A stretch of 64,000 nt of DNA, from positions 65,634,001-65,698,000 of the forward strand of contig CP136891.1 in NCBI GenBank assembly GCA_034359265.1. The letters run 5' to 3'. This DNA is from Canna indica (lineage: Eukaryota > Streptophyta > Magnoliopsida > Zingiberales > Cannaceae). Below the pieces are notes generated by a model. That model did no database searches. It was not told where the DNA came from and saw nothing but the letters and a program-made list of their open reading frames with translations. Position numbers and translations under genes: made by a program. This document shows, piece after piece, positions 11,182 to 21,318 of this stretch; position 1 is the stretch's first letter, and every line of letters begins with the position of its first letter.

Positions 11182-11371
11182 GTTATTCGTACTGCACTTA
11201 CGTTTTTATTTTAACTGTTAACTAATTATTCTAAATTTCGACAGCATCTCCCTACAGTTCTCCGAATACGCATATCATCTGGGCGCGTATCGGAGAACAA
11301 GAGAGATGTTGCCGAAATTTAGAATAATTAGTTAACAGTTAAAATAAAAACGTAAGTGCAGTACAAATAAC
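11182..11371. repeat. Long inverted repeat (foldback) upstream of the transposase ORF
   Basis: Left arm about 11182-11270, loop 11271-11285 (CATATCATCTGGGCG), right arm about 11286-11371. The arms pair almost completely: GTACTGCACTTACG and TAACTAATTATTCTAAATTT recur as exact reverse complements. It lies about 75 bp before the transposase ATG, so it would sit in its 5' leader or promoter. The same structure occurs in copy 2 (26474-26663) and copy 3 (33592-33772). Confidence 0.85.
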
Positions 11372-11570
11372 TATATTCCCAAATTGTCCAATCAGGGACA
11401 ATTCAAGAATTGTACGTCGTATAAAAGATCATCTACTTCTTTTACACGAACATACAATTCCCGAACGGATCTAAGGTTTTGCTAAATCATATCCGATCGT
11501 CGATGCGTACGTGAAACATATCAACTCGTCGGAGGATGATTATTTTCTAAATGTTTCGAGACAGTTCGAG

Positions 11571-11845
11571 TCCATATTGGACGATTTCGGCGCGCGTCCG
11601 AAGTGGACGATTCCGGCGCGAGTCCGAAGTGGACGATTCCAGCGCGAGTCCGAATTGGACGATTCCGGCGCGCGTCCGAAGTGGACGATTCCGGTGCGAG
11701 TCCGAATTGGACGATACCGGCGCGCGTCCGAAGTGGACGATACCGGCGCGCGTCCGAAGTGGACGATTCCGGTGCGAGTCTGAATTGGACGATACAGGGC
11801 GCGCGTCCGAAGTGGACGATTCCGGCGCGCGTCCGAAATTAATCT
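11571..11845. repeat. 27-bp minisatellite in the CACTA leader
   Basis: About ten head-to-tail units built on GGCGCGAGTCCGAATTGGAC, alternating a 'CGAATTGGAC' and a 'CGAAGTGGAC' variant. Each unit contains a short imperfect dyad (GTCC...GGAC). The array lies between the foldback and the GC-rich leader. All three frames stay open because of the repeat, so the short ORFs across it are not taken as genes. A similar array is present in copy 2. Confidence 0.85.
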
Positions 11846-11963
11846 AAACCCTAATAATTAATCTAACAAATTAAACAATTAATCTAAACAATTAATTAAC
11901 AATTATTAAATAATTAATTAACAAATATAAAATAATATAAACTATATATATATATACTAAATT

Positions 11964-12110
11964 CCGGCGCCGGAGTCCACCCTCCGGCGCCGGCGTACAG
12001 TGGCCGGACACAATGTCCGGCCACTGCAGAAGGTCCGGCGGCGGCCATCGGCCGACCGCCGCCGGCCGAAACCCTAGAAATAGGGTTTCGGTCGGGTGAT
12101 TTCCGCCGGC
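11964..12110. repeat. Cluster of perfect GC-rich hairpins in CACTA copy 1
   Basis: CCGGCGCCGG occurs twice (11964 and 11984). CAGTGGCCGGACA pairs perfectly with TGTCCGGCCACTG (11998-12026, loop CAA). CCGAAACCCTA pairs perfectly with TAGGGTTTCGG (12066-12091, loop GAAA on the plus strand). Copy 2 lacks this block entirely. Function unknown; it lies in the presumed leader of the transposase transcript. Confidence 0.8.
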
Positions 12111-12144
12111 CGCAGGGAAGAGCAGGGGAGACTTACCTGAACAA

Positions 12145-12285
12145 CTCGGCAGCAGCGGTCGGCGTCGTCGGCAGCAGCGGCAGCGGCGGCGAGCGGCGGC
12201 GGCAGCAGCGGCGGCAGCAGCAGCGGCGGCGGCAGCAGCGAGCAGCGGCGGCGGCAGCAGCGAGCAGCGGGAGGAAGAAGAGTCG
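12145..12285. repeat. Imperfect GCA/GCG trinucleotide repeat
   Basis: A run of GCAGCAGCGGCGGC-type triplets with GAGC interruptions, just downstream (minus strand) of the predicted TATA box. It would be transcribed into a CUG/CCG-rich leader. ORFs through it (Arg/Cys/Ala runs) are artefacts. Confidence 0.75.
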
Positions 12286-12300
12286 GGCGCGAGAGCGTGC

Positions 12301-12310
12301 CCTATATAAA
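12301..12310 (-). promoter_or_regulatory. TATA box of CACTA copy 1 transcription unit
   Basis: Minus-strand TTTATATAGG lies between the subterminal repeats and the GC-rich leader, as expected for the element promoter. The identical motif is at 27257-27266 in copy 2. Transcription start is inferred about 30 bp downstream; not demonstrated. Confidence 0.5.
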
Positions 12311-12600
12311 CTTATCAGCAACGGCTCACTCGCCCGTTAGAACGCCGTTGCTGATAAGTTATCATCAGCGACGGCTCACTTATCCGTTAGCAAGCCCTTG
12401 CTGAAGATTAAAAAATCAGCAACGGCTAGCCTTTCCGTCAGAAAGCCGTTGCTGATAATTAAAATAATCAGCAACGGCTCGGTTTTCCGTTAGAAAGCCG
12501 TTGCAGATACAGTTTTCTGCAACGGCTCGAGCGGCCGTAAGAATGCCGTTGCAAATAGCAACGGCTTGAGCGGCCGTCGCTGATAGCCGTTGCTGAAGAC
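12311..12600. repeat. Subterminal repeat array, 5' side of CACTA copy 1
   Basis: Spaced hairpin units AGCAACGGCT...GCCGTTGCTGAT, several joined by 'CCGTTAGAAAG' spacers, between the TATA box and the right terminus. Presumed binding sites for the TNPA-like protein. Confidence 0.75.
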
Positions 12601-12619
12601 GAAGTTTCTAGTAGTGATC

Positions 12620-13756
12620 GACAACCAGCGACACAAGTCGAGATACCAGTGCAGCCTTAGGGGCAGCCCCCGGCTAAACATGAATCATGTCATTCAGAGC
12701 ATAGAGAAACCAACCAGACAAAAAGAAGCAGATCAACCTCTGTCCTTCGAGATAAAATTTCTAGCACTCCTCGACCAGAAAAAGATACAACTCCCAAGGC
12801 TTCAAGAATCGAGGTAATCTCTCTCTTCAACGCAGGGCCCTTCGCCAAGCATATCATGGCAACTCGCCTCCCACCTAGAAGTGAGCTACCCACCACCTTA
12901 ACACCCTCCAGCGATACGGGTGACCCAGCACTACACCTAACGATATTTTGAACCGCGATGTACTACCACAGGCGACTAACTCTGCACTATGTCGAGCCTT
13001 TTCGATCTTCCTAGGAAAGGCTACCCTATTATCGTTTGCATCCCTCCCACCGGGATCGATCCACTCCTTCGACGACCTTTCCCATGTCTTCCTCCAATGA
13101 TTCACCATATCACGAGTATATCACAAGATAAGAGCAGCCTTGTACTATATCAGGCAGGGGCAACATGAGCTCCTAAGAGAATACCTGAACAAGTACCACG
13201 CCATAGCATCTAACATTCCCAACCACGATCCACAAATCAACTTTTTTGCATCCAACACGGGATAAAGCTCAGGCCCTTCGTCAACTAAATCGCCTTGGTC
13301 GAACCCAAAGACATGGCCGAGTTATCGAAACAGGCGACAGGTTTCATAAAAATGGAAGACCAAAGGGAAGCAAAGAAGATCGACCGAAAAAACATCAAAG
13401 CCTCGATCGAGGACGAAAGACCAAAGAAGGAAGATAAAAGAACTAAAGACCGCAGCCAGCACAAACTGGGAAATGGTAGAGGGTCGAGGTCTCCACCTCG
13501 CCCGAGTGCTCGCTTCAAAAGACATACTCCCCTCAACGCCAAGAAAGAAACTATCCTCTGGGACATCTACCACTTGAAGCTCATCAAATACCCCATCAAC
13601 GCGAGAAAATAGAAGCTACTACCCAACTCCGACATGAAGAAGAAGTGCGCATACCATGACACCTATGGAGGCACTACCGAGGAGTGTGTAATGCTCGAAG
13701 ATCAGTTGGAAGATCTAGTCTGCACAGGACACCTTGACAAATACCTTCGTCACTAG
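12620..13756 (+). pseudogene. Ty3/gypsy gag remnant (element 1)
   Basis: Continuation of gypsy element 1 after the CACTA insertion. Recognisable gag pieces in shifting frames: CRAFSIFLGKATLLSFASLP, PPGSIHSFDDLSHVFL, RQGQHELLREYLNKYHAIAS and, at the end, KKKCAYHDTYGGTTEECVML followed by DLVCTGHLDKYLRH and a stop at 13754. These fit the plant gypsy gag domain (PF03732 type) and its zinc-knuckle-like C-terminus. Stops and frameshifts (TGA near 12948, TGA near 13100, TAA near 13263) rule out a functional protein. The sequence stops resembling gypsy after 13756; no protease or reverse transcriptase follows. Confidence 0.75.
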
Positions 13757-14576
13757 ACCCCAAAAGTTAGATTTTAATTCTTTCATTCGTTTCACAAATA
13801 GTTTAGTACAGAATAGACTAGTCAATACTATATAAGGTTGTACAAGACAGCATAACAAATAGTCTCATGTTCATTTCGCACTGTACTGGACATCAAATTT
13901 AGTACTATCTTGCGTTCGCTTTGTATTATCACAACACACAATAAGATAATTTGATGAAAATATCATTTGTACTATTTCTTTTTTATTTCATCATATAAAG
14001 CATACAAGACAATATTATATATTGTTATAATAAAATATTCATTTTAATTAACATAACGATTATGAATCTAATTAATATGTTTTATTACAATTATATCACA
14101 AGTAGATTAATTAACTAACATGTTGCGACATGGAGGCCCTGGCGTTGTCGACCACGCAGCCACACCGCCTCCCACACTGAGTATACATGCTAATATAGTG
14201 AGTATACCTGACTTTATATAAAGTATACAAGATCATAATATTTTATTTGAGTAAAGATCAATTTCCGATCCAAATATACTCTAGATAAATAGAGATATAT
14301 CTCATTTGAATATATTATATTTTAATCCAAATATACTCTTCCTAAATATAGATACATACTCAATTTCTATCAAAATATATATATACTCTTTGTTTCTAAA
14401 TATACTTTCTTTTAATCCAAATATTTAATCTAAACATGGATATATAGTTATATACCCAATTTCTACCAAATTATACTATATTTGAGTCCAAATATACTTT
14501 CTCTAAATATAAATATATACTCAATTTCTATCAAATATTTTTTTGAGTCTAAATATACTTTCTTTAAATATATGAT

Positions 14577-14607
<31 letters not shown>

Positions 14608-15029
14608 CTCATTTTATCCAAATATATTCTCTTTTAATCCAAATATATTATCTTTAAATATAAATATATTCATTTTTTGGAAAAATGAACATTCTTGAAA
14701 AAAATTTACATATATTGAAAATATGAACAAAGCTATTGTTGTCATTTTCAACATTGTACCAAAGTAACAAACCCTTGTTACTCTAAATTGGAGTAACAAA
14801 AAAAGGGGTCTGGTGTACTGTCCCGAGACATCATTCTTATCCTGTCCATGGTACATTTTCGCAAACGAACCTGGAACAACTTGTGTTGTCCAGTGTTGTA
14901 CCTTACAATTATGCGAAACGAACGGACCCTTAAGGATTTTAATTTTTAAAGATATTTTTATTGAATCTAAATAGGGGTAATCATTATTTAACATTTATGT
15001 TTAAAATATGACTTTTTAAATAAGAAAAA
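13757..15029. other. AT-rich stretch, degenerate tandem repeats, possible MITE end
   Basis: No gene. From about 14160 to 14670, variants of 'atccaaatatactctcttaaatata' repeat irregularly. A (TA)n tract lies at 14580-14606. At 14913-14929 the sequence CGAAACGAACGGACCC is followed by TTA, which looks like one end of a PIF/Tourist-type MITE (GGGTCCGTTCGTTTCG); the other end was not found. Confidence 0.5.
14580..14606. repeat. (TA)n microsatellite
   Basis: Uninterrupted alternating TA/AT tract read directly from the sequence. Confidence 0.9.
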
Positions 15030-16025
15030 TCAGCAACTTGCCCAAATTACAGGTTTTCTCGGTCGAATCTCAATCGATCCTCGGCCGACAATTGGTTGCT
15101 CAAGGATCGATCGAAAGGGTTTTGGAAACTTTCCAAAACCTATTCGTCTGACCCTCGATCGAATCTTGGCTACCCGAGGGTCGCCCGGTGAAGCGGCAAT
15201 CGATCGAAAGGTCCAACGAATCTATTTAGATTTGTTGAACGACTCTTTTTTAGCCTTTACCCTTGCGATCTTTATAAATACTCCCAAGGAAGCATTCCTT
15301 TCACTTCTAATGTTCCATTGAGCCATCTTATGATCATTTGCAAGCTTTTCTTGAACCATTTGAGCAAACCCTAGTTTCATAGAGAAACCTTGATTTAGCC
15401 TTCATTCTCCATCAATTCATCTTCAAAAGACATCAAGAGGACTAGAGAACTTGTGTTGGACCTAAGTATATATTGTTTTATTTATTTCTCCATTTGTTAT
15501 TCTATTTTCGTAGTTTATTTCATTGTATTCGAGTTTGTGAAAACCTAGAGTGCTAGCTTTGTGTGTATGGTGGTAGCCTTGGTGTAGAGGCTTAAATCTA
15601 TCGGTGTAAACTTAGTTTACTAGAATTAGTGAGTGTTGTCCTTTAGGGTTGAGGTGGAAGAGTGCTCTCGATAAGAAGACGAAGACTTCTGGGTGTGAAA
15701 ATGCCTTAGGTGTGAGAGCAGAGACTCTTTCGAGTAAAAGATCTTCATTGTAAGGGAAACATTTATAATCTAGTAAAAGTTAAGTTTAAAAATCCTAAGC
15801 AGGGGTGCTTAGGTAGTGTAGTAGATATTGTGACCGAACCACTATAAATCGATCGTGTTTGCATTGCTATTGTGTTTATATTTTTAATTGTGATATTTAT
15901 TGCTTCTGCTATTTGATTGAATTGTCATTTGCCTAAGTAATCAAGAATTGATTAAAATCAAAATTAGACTAAAATTTTTAGATAACACACTATTCATCCA
16001 TTCTCTAGTGTAGGTCAATCGACTT
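15030..16025 (+). mobile_element. Ty1/copia LTR (SIRE/Maximus-like), probably solo or truncated
   Basis: About 1 kb with LTR architecture: TTTATAAATACTCCCAAGG as a TATA region near 15270, then GTGCTTAGGTAGTG, then GACCGAACCACTATAAATCG and a closing 'aacacactattcatcca' segment, the arrangement seen at the 3' end of SIRE/Maximus-type copia LTRs. The 15040-15600 part is homologous, inverted, to 39525-40060. Ends are approximate and no gag follows. Confidence 0.55.
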
Positions 16026-16039
16026 ACAGTGCAGCTCCC

Positions 16040-16340
16040 CCATGGAGCCATACGGTCTTCCTCCCAAAATATTTCCTTTTTAAAATCTAAATGACTATTT
16101 TGCCCCTCCCTTTTAAGTTGGACTTGACTATCTAGCCCTCAAGCTCAAATGACTTGCACTATAACCAGTTCTCGGACCCGACTCGAATCCAAAGTCCAAA
16201 ATTATCCTAAATTAGGATAAAACTCTCATGCTAAAGGGCCATACCTCCGATCGCGCCCTCCAATGATTCACTCAGCCCACTCCAACGCACATCCCAACTT
16301 TCCTGCTGAAATCAAAATTAAATAAAATTAGCACAGGTAC
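16040..16340 (+). repeat. 3' fragment of the TGCCACG...TATTACA LTR-like family
   Basis: 'gactattttgcccctccc...ccgactcgaatcc...gcgccctccaatgattcactcagcccactccaacg...cctgctgaaat' parallels 42150-42390, the right end of the complete element at 40303-42419. The left part is missing. Confidence 0.5.
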
Positions 16341-16484
16341 AATATGCATATCTCACATTATATGAGATGCTGGAATTTTTGGTTAAATACTATTTTTATA
16401 TGATAACATGACGACTTGTGTGGCTGGGTAGAATATCGGGATGATGAAAACTACAATATGCATATCTCACGTTATATATATATA

Positions 16485-18326
16485 TTTATAATTTTTCAAT
16501 CATTAATTATGTCAACTTCATAAATAATTTCTAAAAAGTATAGAAACTTTCCTACATCACCTAAACACATACAATATTTTCTCCAATATATTAAATTTGC
16601 GCAAATGCTACAACATTGTGCGACCATTCTACTAGTTCAAATAAAGATGCGTGAAATAACTAATTAGCTTGTGCTAACGGTGGTGAAGCCATGATCCAAA
16701 ATTAGGGGTACAATATTTTTAAGTATATTATCGATTAAATAAAATTTTGATAAAATTCGGGTTATATCCAAAAGGGGTGCAGCCTGTGCCCATTTCTTGT
16801 CAAATGTTTAATCTAGAAAATCAAAGTTTTTTTCTTTTCCCTCAATCTAGTGAAATATATTCATTTACTAGTTATGAGCACTCATTTATCTTCTTAGGTT
16901 CACAAATATTATTGGCCCTATTCATCCAATTCCTCGCTAGATTTGATAATTTTCTAATCAAAATTACCCATTTAAAGAAATTGGTAACATGGAAAAATAA
17001 AAAAGAAATTTTGGTATTTAAGATTCGATACTTGACAAGTGATCGGTTTATATAGATTTTGGATCTAGATAAAGCCAAGGCTTTATAGAAACTTTATTCC
17101 TTTCTAATATTATACGAATTGAATGAATTAAATAAATAGTATAAAATAATTACTTTTATAGTTATCTTTCTATGTGTTTTTATATTGTGAAAATACTATA
17201 AATTAATCGTTAGTCACAACCTAAGTAGTTCAATTTATTTAAAATAAATATAAGTAATTTAATATTAATAATAAATTACACATAAGTGAATCTAATTAAA
17301 TTTAACATAAGAAATTTAACCACAACTAACTGGTTTAATTTAATTTAATTAAAATTAACCAAAGTAATTTAATACTTTAAATAATACAAGAAATTTAGCA
17401 TAATTGAAATTAACACAAATTTTATTATATGCAATTATCATTAAAAATACTAAGTAATTTAATGTAACTTAAGTTAACATAAAAAAATAATTTATATAAG
17501 AATAACCTCAATAATATAATTTAATTAAAATTTAATTGATACAATTTAATTATTCTTAAATTATTTACTCAATCTAAAAGAAAAAAAGAACGTGAGTGTC
17601 AAATTATGTATAACATATTTTTATTAATAAATATTGATACACAAATTATTTTATATTAAATATTTGAGGGGTGTTCAACAACATCCCTCGTTTAAAGGTG
17701 GCTTCGTCACTGTTTGCTAAGAGAAATAATGACACTAGATTGAAAACCAGGTAAAATACAACAAAGATTCATCTATGAGATAATCCAAGTAATAAAAAAA
17801 CAATCTTGTTGAGATAATCCAACAAAGATTCATCTTTGAGATAATCCAAGTAATAAAAATCATATCAGTTATTGTACGTTAATTAGTAACCAGTAAATGC
17901 TCACACTTCACGTTATGTCTAAATCGAAAATCATATACATTTTCCCACGTAGTGCTCGAGTGAGTTCAAAATCATGTTGCAATTATTGTAATGTTGCGAT
18001 CCTTTAGTATCTCCCTCCACCATATTCACCTTTTGTGTGTGGCGTTCTGAGAAGGAGGTGCTGCACCAACTGCTCCCTTACATCCGAATATAAGGTCGGG
18101 AGTCCTTCGTCCCCTCTTCCCCCACAAGTTAGTCTTCTTCTTAGAATACAAGGTTAGCATCTGATCTCCTCTGTAATCTGAAATGAATGGTTATTTCTAA
18201 CATCACCCATGGCATTGCCACTCAACTACAAAGCTGCCGACGAAGTGAGAGAGCAAAATGGGTACGACGGCAAGCATCATGAAGGAGAGGAGGGGAGGGG
18301 AGAAGTTTTGAGTTCTGAGTACCTAT
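16485..18326 (+). repeat. Segmental duplication, copy A (contains a hAT element)
   Basis: Homologous in direct orientation to 30228-32191. Shared anchors: 'aactttcctacatcacctaaacacatacaatatttt' at the left, 'gagagcaaaatggg' and 'agttttgagttctgagtaccta' at the right. The shared part includes the hAT element plus about 190 bp left and 600 bp right of it, so the unit duplicated after the hAT insertion. No intact ORF; a minus-strand fragment (CKGAVGAAPPSQ) is shared by both copies but was not recognised. Confidence 0.7.
16678..17712 (+). mobile_element. Non-autonomous hAT-like element A
   Basis: 1035 bp. Left end CGGTGGTGAAGCCATGAT, right end (reverse complement) CAGTGACGAAGCCACCTT, the plant hAT type of terminus. 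Flanked by an 8-bp duplication TGTGCTAA / TTTGCTAA (16670-16677, 17713-17720), 7 of 8 identical; the copy at 30426 has a perfect one. AT-rich interior without transposase. Confidence 0.75.
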
Positions 18327-18329
18327 AAA

Positions 18330-18780
18330 TCAAATATCACACGTTCAATCAATGAGAAACTTAGATTTTTTCAATACTCCTAATTTTTCTCTTCGGACTG
18401 ACTCATCCCCTCGAGTATAAATACATGTAATTTCGTTGAGGATAAACCACCCTACACCGAGACAAGAGAGGAAATTATGTGAGAGAAGATTTAGAGATTC
18501 GGAAAATTAAGAGTGTCGTTACGTATTACCTTTTTCAAGGAGTGCCCCTTCTCAGGTTCCGATATACAGCAACAGAATTGCACTCTTATTGTAAAGTTCT
18601 TTTATGAAATTAATAAAGTAGTTTCATCTTCTCTCCGTGGACGTAGGATCGGCACCCCACCGAGTCCGAACCATATTAACCCCCTTGTCTCTCTTAGTTT
18701 TTCTGCATTATTATTATCGAATTTGGTTTTTTGTTTCTCTCGTCGAGTTCGAATTTTGTCGATCCTACAGGAAATTTTCC
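18330..18780 (+). mobile_element. Copia-type LTR fragment
   Basis: 'GAGTATAAATACATGTAATT' (TATA region near 18413), then 'CCGTGGACGTAGGATCGGCA' with 'CGAACCATATTAACCCCCTTGTC', the hallmark layout of the R/U5 part of plant copia LTRs, ending near 'GATCCTACA'. The 5' boundary and target duplication were not resolved. From here to 19215 the sequence is AT-rich with no gene. Confidence 0.45.
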
Positions 18781-19215
18781 CAAATTTCCTAACAACCGTA
18801 TATCATAACATACGTGGAAGACAATTTTTTTATTCTTTTAAAATTATATATATATTGTTCCACGTGGGAAAGTCACGTTATCTCAACGGTGCTGTTGATA
18901 GAGTTGATGAGAGGATATGATTGAGAGAATTGTCAAAATTTGGGATGCAATTTAAAGATATTTTGAAATTGGTCACAATTGAGAAAAAGTGCATAATTCA
19001 AAATATATTCAAGTAATTATCCTTATTTATTTTATAAATAATATATTTTTATTATATGTTATATGTTATTTTAGTAGAATTTTTTTACTTTATTCTATAT
19101 TTTTATAGTATCAACTTATATTATATTTCATTATTATCTATCTATCTAGTATATTTTATTCCATCATTTTCTATGCAAATTGTTTAGCTAATAAACAATT
19201 ATAAAAAAACATATA

Positions 19216-19410
19216 GGGGGTATTTGGTTGCCTGTAAGTGCAAATGCTGCAAAGTCTATTTGCATGCAAAAGTAAATATCTGCAAATAAATTTTGCAGCC
19301 TACCGTTTGGTTGCCCACAAGTAGAGTTGCAATTTCTATTTATAAACGTTTGGTTGGCCGTAAATGGAAGTTATAATTACACTTACAACTTGCATCTTCG
19401 TATCTAGGTC
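19216..19410 (+). repeat. Terminus of a PIF/Harbinger-like element (partial copy)
   Basis: GGGGGTATTTGGTTGCCTGT opens about 190 bp that match, inverted, the right end of the complete element at 49868-51279 (shared 'tgcaaatgctgc', 'ggttgccc', 'acttgcaacttgcatctt'). The opposite terminus is not present near the following array, so this is a partial copy. Confidence 0.6.
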
Positions 19411-19434
19411 TAGTAATTTTGGCACAGTCTGATA

Positions 19435-20180
19435 TAGGGGTGGCAATTTTTGGCCCGGCCCGATAGCCCGACTAGACCCAGCATGAAAAAATCGAGTTCG
19501 GGCCATTATTGGCCGACCCGATAAGGCCGATCTCTTATCATCCCGGGTTGGCCCTGCCTGGCCCGATAGCCCGATACACACTTCGGATCGGTATTAGCGA
19601 GTTTAAAATTCGTTAATTAGAGAGTTTAAAAAAGATTTTAAGTATTTCTTTAGTGGTATCGGGCTAAATGGGTCAGACTGTGCCGACCCATTATTTTTGG
19701 TGTCAGGCAGGGCATGATTTTTTTCGGATTGGGTCAGACACGAATTTTTTTGGGTCGGGCCGGGTCAAGCATGAATTTTTTTCGGCCAGGAAGGGCCAGA
19801 CACGAATTTTCGAGCCGAGTCAGGCATGTTTTTTTGGTCGGGCCGGGCCGGACACGAATTTTTTCGGGTTGGGTTGGGCATGATTTTTTTGGGCCGTGTC
19901 GGACACGATTTTTTTCGGGCTGGGACGGGCCGTGCTCAAATTTTTTGGATCGAGTCGGGCCCAAATTTTTTCGATCCAGGTTGGGCACGAATTTTTGTAG
20001 GTCAGTCCGGGAATGATTTTTTTCGAGCTGGGTCGGGCACGAATTTTTTCGGGCCGAGTCGGACACAAATATTTTCGAGCCAGGCCAGACACGAATATTT
20101 TCGGACTGGGCTAGGCATGAATTTTTTTCAGATCGGGCTGGGCACGAATTTTTTCGGCCGGGCTGGGCACAAACTAGTTG
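19435..20180 (+). repeat. GGGCACGAATTTTTT minisatellite, array A
   Basis: It opens TAGGGGTGGCAATTTTTGG, then runs degenerate units of about 25-35 bp alternating a GC block (GGGCCGGGTCGGGCACG) with an AT block (AATTTTTTTC). Long open frames on both strands (Phe/Gly/Arg or Pro/Lys/Asn runs) come from the repeat and are not genes. Arrays B (28800-29290) and C (50275-51095, inverted) are the same family. Confidence 0.8.
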
Positions 20181-20326
20181 TCTTTTTTTATTATTATGCT
20201 AATACACCATCTAACCAACCAATTAGACACTTATAACTATTATCAACTATGAAGCACCGATACCGACACAGACACGACATACGACACAGATACAAACACG
20301 AGGACAGACCAACTTAAAAAGTTTAT

Positions 20327-20398
<72 letters not shown>

Positions 20399-20646
20399 GT
20401 TCAAGATTTATAATAATATCATGATATTTTCATTGATATCAAACTTCTCATCTTTAGTTTTTTCTAGACTCCTTCCAAAATATATGGAACATTCTATATA
20501 ATTTCTTGTGTTAATACTTATTATTTCTAAGCGTCCCCCAAAAGCATGAGACATAATATCTATTGACATCTTCCCAAAAAATTCTAAATTATTATATCTT
20601 AGTAGAACTAGTCATATATATATACAACCACGTGTAAATAAAAAGT
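20181..20646 (+). repeat. Tail shared with array B, with (TA)n tract
   Basis: 'ctaaccaaccaattagacacttataa', 'tgaagcacygayaccgaca' and 'gtgtaaataaaaagt' are shared with 29296-29850. A (TA)n microsatellite of about 64 bp occupies 20332-20395. The CACTA copy 2 begins at the last shared word. No gene. Confidence 0.7.
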
Positions 20647-21318
20647 CACTACTAGAAAAATGGTCATCAGCAACAGCTGATGCCGTTGCTGAAGAGAATC
20701 AGCAACGGCCGCGCCGTTGCAATAGAGCCGTGACAGAAAGTCGCGTTGCTGATGACTTAGCAACGGATCAGCAACGGACGCTCGGGCCGTCGCTCAAAAC
20801 ATTATCAGCAACGGCCGCTCGGGCCGTCGCTAAAAACATTATCAGCAAAGGTTTTGCCACAGACCCGGAGCCGTTGCTGATAACATTAATAGCAACGGCC
20901 GCTGAGTCCGTAGCAACGCCGTTAGTAAAACCCCGTCGCTAAGCCGTTGCTGTAGGTCATCAACAACGGCTTTCGATACACTTTTAGCAACGGCTTTCCC
21001 ACGGACGGTCGTGAGAAAGCCGTTGCTGATGACGCATACCTGGGAACAGAAAAATTAAAAATTTCAAATTTCCATTGATACATTGATACATTATCTGATA
21101 CATAACTCACACACCCATACCCTCATACACACATTCATTCACACATCACAAACACACCAAGATATACATCAAAACAATTATATTTATATTGATAATTATC
21201 CACGATAGTATAAAAACAATTCAAATGCAAAATTGAAGTATCAATATCCAAACAAAATAAGTTAAACAAGTTCAATATCTCAGTAACAAGTTCAATATCC
21301 AAACAAAAAATCTCACGA

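Larger units (their letters stand above)
5306..12616 (-). mobile_element. CACTA (En/Spm) transposon, copy 1, complete
   Basis: 7311-bp element with terminal inverted repeat CACTACTAGAAA at both ends (right end reads TTTCTAGTAGTG) and a perfect 3-bp target duplication ATC (5303-5305 and 12617-12619), the size expected of CACTA elements. It sits between the primer-binding site and gag of gypsy element 1. Genes run on the minus strand: a TNP2-type transposase (7628-11107), then a TNPA-like gene (6008-7552). Arrays of CAGCAACGGC/GCCGTTGCTG fill both subterminal regions. Copy 2 at 20647-27572 and copy 3 at 33337-39516 are the same family. Copy 1 is the only one here with both genes open and matched flanks, so it may be autonomous (inference). 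Confidence 0.93.

Noticed and set aside
11511..11847. Repetitive 80-98 residue ORFs (RPKWTIPARV) over the minisatellite
   Set aside because: All three plus frames are open through the 27-bp repeat, which is expected for a stop-free repeat unit; opposite to the transposase transcript.
12133..12321. Arg/Cys/Ala-rich ORF in the CACTA leader
   Set aside because: Produced by the GCA/GCG trinucleotide repeat.
19660..20180. CRISPR-like look of regularly repeated units
   Set aside because: This is plant nuclear DNA; the units are degenerate and contiguous, with no unique spacers or cas genes.
19216..20646. A second complete PIF-like element containing array A
   Set aside because: Only one terminus is present; the right end and TTA duplication are missing.
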